Shown: piece by piece, positions 25,102-29,676 of the stretch | Layout: every line of letters starts with the position of its first letter | Position numbering within the stretch: the stretch's first letter is position 1 | Source: JASFHF01 sp050123375 | GTDB lineage: Bacteria; Pseudomonadota; Gammaproteobacteria; UBA12402 | Reading direction: 5' to 3' | Assembly: GCA_050123375.1 (NCBI GenBank) | Contig: JASFHF010000027.1 | Span: forward strand, 1 to 29,676 | Length of the DNA stretch: 29,676 bases | Program-made: the position numbers and the translations under genes | Notes under the pieces: model-generated | Told to the model about the DNA's origin: nothing | The model's database searches: none | What the model saw: only the letters and a program-made list of their open reading frames with translations

Positions 25102-25956
25102 GTGAATATAAAAAAAATTTTTATAATAATATTATTTTTATTTGCGAGCGTAACAGTTATGGCTGGAAATATTTCATTGCCAAATGGACAAGTAATTTAT
25201 GCAATAGGTGGAGGGCTTTATTCTCTTGATCTTGCAACAAGACAAATAAATAACTTATATACTTTGTCGAGGGGAGAAATAAATGCAGTAAGCCAATTAG
25301 ATGCTAATTGGATATTATTAGGGATGAATGAGATTGATAAAGGAAATATTATTGCTAAATTTAATATAAAAAAGAATAATATGAAAATTATTGGTAAAGG
25401 TACTTCGCCAGTATATTTATCTGCTCAACATAGAATATTATTTTCAACTTTAGATGGAGTGTATATTGCTGATATTAAAAACTTTAGAAAACAGAGGAAG
25501 TTAGTTAAGCAATGTAATATTGATAATGTTCCTATCTTTTTGGCTTCAAAAAATAAGGCTGTTTTTGTTACTTATGATTGTAATCAACAAAAAACTATTT
25601 GGCTCTACGATTCTAAAAGTGACAAGCTACAAGTTTTGCATTTAAAAGATTGTTTGCCGATGTTATGGCGAGATAGAACAAAGCAATTAGTTTGTGACAT
25701 AGGGGAGCAAAAATATTTTTTATTCAGTTTAGATGGAAAGTATACTGAAAGATTATTGTTGGGAAAAGCTGTCTATCCTGTTTTATATTTACCAGATACC
25801 GATCAGTTAATATTGTTGGTGAACAAAGCAACAAGGTTGGTTGGGGAAGCACATAATCTATGGATATATGATTTTAAAGTTGGCAAGAAAGAGCTAATAA
25901 GCAAAAATAATGGTTTTGCTTTGGGTGCTGGTATATTTTTGCCGGCAAAAGATTGA
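25102..25956 (+). CDS. Secreted beta-propeller-like protein, candidate RHS immunity/accessory
   Basis: A 284-residue protein of unassigned family. It has a clear Sec signal peptide (KKIFIIILFLFASVTVMA, cleavage after VMA), then repeated short strands such as VIYAIGGGLYSLDL, NWILLGMNE, GVYIADIKNF, TIWLYDSKSDKLQVL, YFLFSLDGKY and NLWIYDFKVGK. These recall blades of a WD40- or TolB-like propeller. It starts at GTG 25102, and AGGAG (25091-25095) overlaps the RHS stop codon, so translation is coupled to the toxin gene. The position directly behind an RHS C terminus is where immunity genes sit, and a periplasmic location would suit an exported cell-wall or envelope toxin. No homology confirms this role; a lipid or glycan-binding accessory protein is possible. 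Confidence 0.6.
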   Translation: MNIKKIFIIILFLFASVTVMAGNISLPNGQVIYAIGGGLYSLDLATRQINNLYTLSRGEINAVSQLDANWILLGMNEIDKGNIIAKFNIKKNNMKIIGKGTSPVYLSAQHRILFSTLDGVYIADIKNFRKQRKLVKQCNIDNVPIFLASKNKAVFVTYDCNQQKTIWLYDSKSDKLQVLHLKDCLPMLWRDRTKQLVCDIGEQKYFLFSLDGKYTERLLLGKAVYPVLYLPDTDQLILLVNKATRLVGEAHNLWIYDFKVGKKELISKNNGFALGAGIFLPAKD

Positions 25957-25978
25957 TGTATTAAATTAATCAGTCAAA

Positions 25979-26047
25979 GGGGGTCAAGTCTTGAATTTTG
26001 TAATTTGACCAACAAAGTATCAAATTCCAAAATTCAAGACTTATGCC
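25979..26047. repeat. 70-bp palindromic repeat, copy 1
   Basis: Near-identical to 29458-29525 (shared GGGTCAAGTCTTGAATTTTG, TAATTTGACCAACAAAG, AAATTCCAAAATTCAAGACTT). Its arms are imperfect on the right, where CTTATGCCC replaces CTTGACCCC. The sequence bears the look of a small non-autonomous mobile or REP-type element. The stop codon of the minus-strand membrane gene (26036-26034) lies inside its right arm. Confidence 0.8.
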
Positions 26048-27371
26048 CAAATTTAAAAAACCTTGAAATTTTTTGGTATGGAAAATATAAAATTACCAGG
26101 AAAGACAACAGATAAGTATTAAATAAAAGTAAAAATTTGTTATAAATCAAACATCTTGGAATTGCAATGTTTGAAAAGGTTATTAATAGATTGTTTAATA
26201 TGACAATTGAAATACTTAGAAAAGTTACGATTGCTAGAGACGAAAAATTGGAAAATGACTTGGCTAAAAATATGAAGTATGCCAACAGCAGTAACAGTAA
26301 AATAATGTGACGCAAGGAATGTCCGCCAAACGATCGTTGAATCCTATACAGGAAAAATTTGATGTTTGCCGTTGGATGTAGCTTAAAAAGCTGCCATGTC
26401 AAATTCAAGCAAGTCTTATTAATCGTATATGGGTCATGTTTTGACGGGCTAAAAGAAGATATTATTGTGTATATTATGCTGTTAAATGATTGTTGATAAT
26501 GGTAACGCACATCTTTAGATTTAATTTTTTTATTTATTGGTAATGTATTAAAAAGTAATTTGTTTGAAATCGCTTTTTTATATGCGGTTGTAAAAACTTT
26601 TTTTTCTAAAGGGTCTTTTAAAAACTTTGCATCTGCTTGAGTAGAAAAATAAAAAGGAGAAACTATTAATTGCTGGCCTGTCTGAGAATTCATTGAAAAT
26701 GATCCGTTGTAGATATAGTGATATGTTCGTCCAACAATATTTACTAGAATAACACAGGACAATATGCCAATAAACAAAGTTTTTAGGCTTAGGCTAAAAT
26801 GTTTGATAAATATTCTTAAGAACAGCAATGCAGCAAATATACCATATATGAAATAAAATTGCGGCCGCAATAAAAGCAGCATTGCTGAAAATAATAAAAA
26901 ATAAGCAAAATTAGTTTTTGTTTGTTTAATTAAAAAATTAGCTAATGCTATAAACCAAAATATGAATAATGGCAATGCTATTCCTTCAGTTAAAATATAT
27001 TGACTAAAAGAATATTTTTTTACTAGTAAAGTAGCTCTTATAAAATAAAACAAAGCAAATACGTTTGGAATTTTAAAAGTATTTTTCATAAAGTTGGCCG
27101 AATTAAATAATGCTATTATTAATAATATTCCTTGAAATGAAATTATCAAATGATAATGTCTAGACAACAAACTAATAAACAAAGGATATAATGGCGCTCT
27201 ATGTGCACTATGTGCAATATATCCAGCACTATCAGGTGAAAATAGCGGGCATTTAATACTAAGATTTATCAAAATTCCCATAGTAACTACACATAAAATT
27301 ATTATAATTATTTTTTTGTTTGCAAAAGCTGCATCAACTTTTTGTAAAAATTTATTCATATTAATTTCCAT
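26034..27371 (-). CDS. Multispanning membrane protein, GT-C glycosyltransferase-like
   Basis: About 445 residues with roughly ten or eleven hydrophobic segments. After the first helix comes CPLFSPDSAGYIAHSAHRAP followed by LYPLFISLLSR. An acidic-Ser pair in the first periplasmic loop followed by R-x-P-x-Y-P is a common layout in GT-C enzymes that use lipid-phosphate sugars (ArnT/PMT/GtrC-like). The match is pattern-based and no named family is recognised. The frame is open upstream to 27524, but the ATG at 27371 has GGA eight bases before it and leaves room for the divergent promoters; ATG 27359 is also possible. The last residues and the stop come from repeat copy 1, so the natural C terminus may have been altered. 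It is divergent from the GtrA-like gene. Confidence 0.6.
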   Translation of the reverse strand: MEINMNKFLQKVDAAFANKKIIIIILCVVTMGILINLSIKCPLFSPDSAGYIAHSAHRAPLYPLFISLLSRHYHLIISFQGILLIIALFNSANFMKNTFKIPNVFALFYFIRATLLVKKYSFSQYILTEGIALPLFIFWFIALANFLIKQTKTNFAYFLLFSAMLLLLRPQFYFIYGIFAALLFLRIFIKHFSLSLKTLFIGILSCVILVNIVGRTYHYIYNGSFSMNSQTGQQLIVSPFYFSTQADAKFLKDPLEKKVFTTAYKKAISNKLLFNTLPINKKIKSKDVRYHYQQSFNSIIYTIISSFSPSKHDPYTINKTCLNLTWQLFKLHPTANIKFFLYRIQRSFGGHSLRHIILLLLLLAYFIFLAKSFSNFSSLAIVTFLSISIVILNNLLITFSNIAIPRCLIYNKFLLLFNTYLLSFLVILYFPYQKISRFFKFGHKS

Positions 27372-27417
27372 AATATTGTTCCAATTTATCTGCTTGGTAA
27401 TCAAATCTAAGCATCCT

Positions 27418-27447
27418 ATTATATATTTAATATTTGACAAGGTACAA
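27418..27447 (-). promoter_or_regulatory. Putative promoter of the GT-C-like gene
   Basis: Minus-strand TTGTAC (27447-27442), 18 bases, and a perfect TATAAT (27423-27418), about 46 bases before the proposed start at 27371. It overlaps the divergent + promoter at 27434-27461, so the two may compete. The -35 match is poor. Confidence 0.3.
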
Positions 27448-27461
27448 ATTTTATATACAAT
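27434..27461 (+). promoter_or_regulatory. Strong putative promoter of the gtrA-like / flavoprotein pair
   Basis: Perfect TTGACA (27434-27439), 16-base spacer, TACAAT (27456-27461, five of six). The expected start of transcription falls within the palindrome GAACA-TTTAG-TGTTC (27466-27480), which could be an operator. The ATG of the GtrA-like gene is at 27496. Confidence 0.55.
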
Positions 27462-27495
27462 AGTTGAACATTTAGTGTTCATTATAATTGTATTT

Positions 27496-27906
27496 ATGGC
27501 AAATTTAGAATTAATTTTAGGCAAAAATAATCACATCCTAGTACAACTATTCAGATACACCTTTGTGGGAGGAGCAGCTTTTATCGTTGATTTCGTAACG
27601 CTTTTTTGCCTAACTTCATTTTTGCATGTTTTTTACCTGGTATCTGCATCTATTGCATTTAGTGTTGGGGTGTTAATCAATTATTTATTGAGTACTTCTT
27701 GGGTTTTTGCCCACAGAAAAATCGATCATCGTGGTATGGAGTTTTTAATTTTTGCTGTAATAGGATTATTTGGTCTTGGATTAAATGATATTACCATGTG
27801 GTTTTTTACTGGATTGGTTGGAATGTATTATTTGTTATCAAAAATAATTGCAACTGGATTGGTATATTTTTTCAATTTTTTTGTTCGCAAACAAATGCTT
27901 TTTTAG
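27496..27906 (+). CDS. GtrA-family membrane protein (lipid-linked sugar flippase)
   Basis: A 136-residue protein with four membrane helices, the standard size for GtrA (PF04138). It opens LVQLFRYTFVGGAAFIVDF, followed by VSASIAFSVGVLINYLLSTS, WVFAHRK, and two further helices ending FNFFVRKQMLF. GtrA proteins are thought to move undecaprenyl- or decaprenyl-phosphate-linked monosaccharides across the inner membrane. The frame is open back to 27316, but the ATG at 27496 gives the usual short N terminus and lies downstream of a strong promoter. The stop is 13 bases before the flavoprotein start. No GtrB-type sugar-charging enzyme lies beside it. Confidence 0.85.
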   Translation: MANLELILGKNNHILVQLFRYTFVGGAAFIVDFVTLFCLTSFLHVFYLVSASIAFSVGVLINYLLSTSWVFAHRKIDHRGMEFLIFAVIGLFGLGLNDITMWFFTGLVGMYYLLSKIIATGLVYFFNFFVRKQMLF

Positions 27907-27919
27907 TCAGGGATTTAAA

Positions 27920-29434
27920 ATGACAAAAAACAAAACAGCCATCATCATAGGAGCCGGCCCTGCTGGTTTAACTGCCGCTTATGAATTATTAAAAAGAACT
28001 AATATAAAACCAATTATTTTAGAAGCAACCGATGGTATAGGTGGCATAGCTCAGACGGTTAATTATAAAGGAAATCGCATGGACATTGGTGGCCATCGAT
28101 TTTTTTCCAAATCACAACGTGTAATTAAGTGGTGGTTAAAATTTTTTACTTTAGAAAATGATCTCAATCCAAAAGAACATAACAAAGTAATGTTGCTACG
28201 CAATCGTATATCAAGAATTTTCTTTTTAAGAAAATTTTTTAATTATCCTGTTTCTTTGAATTGGCAAACATTTAAAAATTTAGGTTTTTGGCGTATATTA
28301 AAAATAGCATATTCCTATTTATATATTTGTATATTTCCAATTAAATCAGAAAAAAATCTAGAAGATTTTTTTATAAATCGTTTTGGTAAAGAACTTTATT
28401 TAACTTTTTTTAAAGATTATACTGAAAAAGTTTGGGGAATAAGTTGTGATAAAATTAGTGCTGAATGGGGAGCACAAAGAATCAAAGGATTATCTGTAAT
28501 CAAAACTATAATACATGCTTTTAAAAAAATTTTGCCGCATAAAAAAACCAATATGCAGCAAAAAAATGTTGAGACAAGTTTAATAGAACAATTTATGTAT
28601 CCAAAATATGGGCCAGGGCAGCTATGGGAAACTGTGGCAGATGAAATTATTGCTCTTGGAGGAGAAATACGGAGAAATCATCAGGCAATAAGTTTGTATA
28701 TCGAAAATGATAATAACTGTATTATCGAGGTTAAAAATAATAAAGATGATTCTATAAGTTCTTTGTGCGGTAACTTGGTATTTTCTACTATGCCGGTAAA
28801 AGATTTAATTAGCAATTTTAAAAACAATGTTCCAGCAGATGTTGCTGATATTGCTGATAATTTAAAATATCGTGATTTTATTACTGTTGGATTGTTATTA
28901 AATAAAATAAAATCTAAAAATGCTTTTATGCCGGATAACTGGATTTATATTCAGGAACGTGATGTCAAAATAGGAAGGCTGCAGATATTTAATAACTGGA
29001 GTCCTTATATGGTTAAAAATTCTGATACTATATTTATGGGATTGGAATATTTTTGTAATGAAAATGATAAGTTATGGTTAATGGGTGATGAAGAGTTCGC
29101 TGGTTTTGCAATTGATGAAATGGAAAAAATAAATTTAATTAATAAACATGATGTTGTTGATTATGTGGTTGTAAAAATGCCAAAGACTTATCCTGTTTAT
29201 TTTGGTGCCTATAGTCAATTCGATAAAATCAAACATTTTACTAGTCAATTTAAAAATTTATTTTTGATTGGTAGAAACGGTATGCACCGTTACAATAATA
29301 TGGATCATTCGATGTTGACCGCAATGGTTGCTGTTGATAATATCCAGAATGAAATTGCTACAAAGGAAAATATCTGGCAAGTAAATACCGAAGATGAATA
29401 CCATGAATCCGATCATAAAAAGAAAAAGTATTAA
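27920..29434 (+). CDS. FAD-dependent amine-oxidase-type oxidoreductase (UGM/PPOX-like)
   Basis: A 504-residue flavoprotein. The N-terminal dinucleotide fold is AIIIGAGPAGLTAAYELL, with an acidic end of strand (PIILEAT), then GIGGIAQTVNYKGNRMDIGG and HRFFSKS. YGPGQLWE lies mid-protein, and the C-terminal FAD motif region is FLIGRNGMHRYNNMDHSM. GGHRFFSK marks a group often annotated as NAD(P)/FAD-dependent oxidoreductase in polysaccharide loci, related in fold to UDP-galactopyranose mutase and protoporphyrinogen oxidase but longer than classical Glf. The substrate is unknown; a sugar-nucleotide or lipid-linked sugar is likely from context. AGGG seven bases upstream fixes the ATG at 27920, although the frame is open from 27848. 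Confidence 0.75.
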   Translation: MTKNKTAIIIGAGPAGLTAAYELLKRTNIKPIILEATDGIGGIAQTVNYKGNRMDIGGHRFFSKSQRVIKWWLKFFTLENDLNPKEHNKVMLLRNRISRIFFLRKFFNYPVSLNWQTFKNLGFWRILKIAYSYLYICIFPIKSEKNLEDFFINRFGKELYLTFFKDYTEKVWGISCDKISAEWGAQRIKGLSVIKTIIHAFKKILPHKKTNMQQKNVETSLIEQFMYPKYGPGQLWETVADEIIALGGEIRRNHQAISLYIENDNNCIIEVKNNKDDSISSLCGNLVFSTMPVKDLISNFKNNVPADVADIADNLKYRDFITVGLLLNKIKSKNAFMPDNWIYIQERDVKIGRLQIFNNWSPYMVKNSDTIFMGLEYFCNENDKLWLMGDEEFAGFAIDEMEKINLINKHDVVDYVVVKMPKTYPVYFGAYSQFDKIKHFTSQFKNLFLIGRNGMHRYNNMDHSMLTAMVAVDNIQNEIATKENIWQVNTEDEYHESDHKKKKY

Positions 29435-29457
29435 ATTGTAAAAATCAGGCGTCAGAA

Positions 29458-29525
29458 GGGTCAAGTCTTGAATTTTGTAATTTGACCAACAAAGCAACAA
29501 ATTCCAAAATTCAAGACTTGACCCC
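29458..29525. repeat. 70-bp palindromic repeat, copy 2 (intact arms)
   Basis: Twenty-base arms (29458-29477 and 29505-29524) are perfectly complementary around a 27-base loop, starting GGGTCAAGTCTTG and ending CAAGACTTGACCC. It lies in the same orientation as copy 1 at 25979 and differs from it at only a few loop positions and at the far right end. It follows the flavoprotein stop by 23 bases, and its stem could also serve as a transcription barrier. Confidence 0.85.
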
Positions 29526-29567
29526 ATAACAACCTAGGGCAAATGTAATATGTCATTCCAAAATGAT

Positions 29568-29676
29568 AATGTCCAGTTAATGCCAAAATAGAAATGTCCC
29601 CCAAATTGTAAATTGGTTATCCTATTGGATTCAGAAAATTTAAAGATAGGAGAGCCACAAAATGGGAGACATTGTA
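29568..29676 (+). mobile_element. 5' end of an insertion sequence (left terminal region)
   Basis: Starts with the terminal-repeat pattern AATGTCC (29568-29574), 15 bases, AGAAATGTCCCC (29591-29602), the inverted counterpart of 76-109. A leader of about 60 bases follows, then AGGAG and an ATG at 29662. The element lies in + orientation and runs off the window. Confidence 0.65.
29662..29676 (+). CDS. First five codons of the IS transposase (partial)
   Basis: ATG at 29662, with AGGAG at 29648-29652 nine bases upstream, encodes MGDIV before the window ends. The position about 60 bases inside the IS terminal repeat is where the transposase should begin. Too little remains to name the family from protein sequence. 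Confidence 0.5.

Noticed and set aside
27496..27906. Longer version of the GtrA-like protein starting at 27316
   Set aside because: The added 60 residues overlap the promoter region and the 5' part of the divergent gene, and GtrA proteins normally begin just before the first helix as with ATG 27496.

Overview
The window is an AT-rich bacterial surface-polysaccharide (O-antigen or capsule type) gene cluster, followed by a very large RHS/YD-repeat toxin-like gene with a secreted partner and by a small lipid-linked-sugar module. The families (NeuB/NeuD, Gmd/ColD, WecA, Wzx/Wzy, SpvB-TcC-RHS) and the palindromic CATCCCGCGG elements fit a low-GC, probably host-associated gammaproteobacterium, perhaps near Legionellales. 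No rRNA or housekeeping marker is present, so that placement is weak.

Layout. Positions 1-110 are the 3' end of an insertion sequence (IS). Next, on +, come neuB and neuD (nonulosonic acid synthesis), a 26-codon stub of neuA, a Wzy/ligase-like membrane protein and a WbaZ-like family-4 glycosyltransferase. From 7499 back to 4349, on -, lies a tight three-gene operon, gmd-colC-colD, predicted to make GDP-L-colitose. ColD carries the diagnostic His in place of the PLP-binding Lys. A divergent promoter region (7500-7636) then starts a long + operon: WcaJ-like priming transferase, second Wzy/ligase, GT2, Wzx flippase, three GT4 enzymes and a WecA-like priming transferase (to 17454). Most of its genes overlap or nearly touch, except for a 229-bp hairpin-bearing gap at 13814-14042.

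A 462-bp non-coding gap with a long CATCCCGCGG palindrome separates this operon from a 2391-residue secreted protein (17917-25092). In order it has a Sec signal peptide, an SpvB domain, seven alternating 62-64-residue calcium-loop (FG-GAP/VCBS-like) repeats, a TcdB-middle-like region, YD repeats, an RHS core ending at DPTG, and a 345-residue C-terminal region with an NCQDYA motif reminiscent of circularly permuted papain-like hydrolases. Nine bases after it starts a secreted 284-residue protein, the best candidate for a cognate immunity or accessory protein.

From 25979 to 29525, two near-identical 70-bp palindromic repeats bracket a GT-C-like membrane protein (-), a GtrA-like flippase and a FAD oxidoreductase (+). 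Positions 29568-29676 are the 5' end of an IS with the first five codons of its transposase. The two IS stubs are nearly equal in length and lie in the same orientation. They may be copies of one multicopy IS at which the assembly broke.

Together the genes describe a polysaccharide built on undecaprenyl phosphate (WcaJ-like or WecA-like priming), extended by up to six glycosyltransferases, probably containing colitose, flipped by Wzx and polymerised or ligated by the two Wzy-like proteins. The nonulosonic acid branch looks broken here unless a neuA exists elsewhere.
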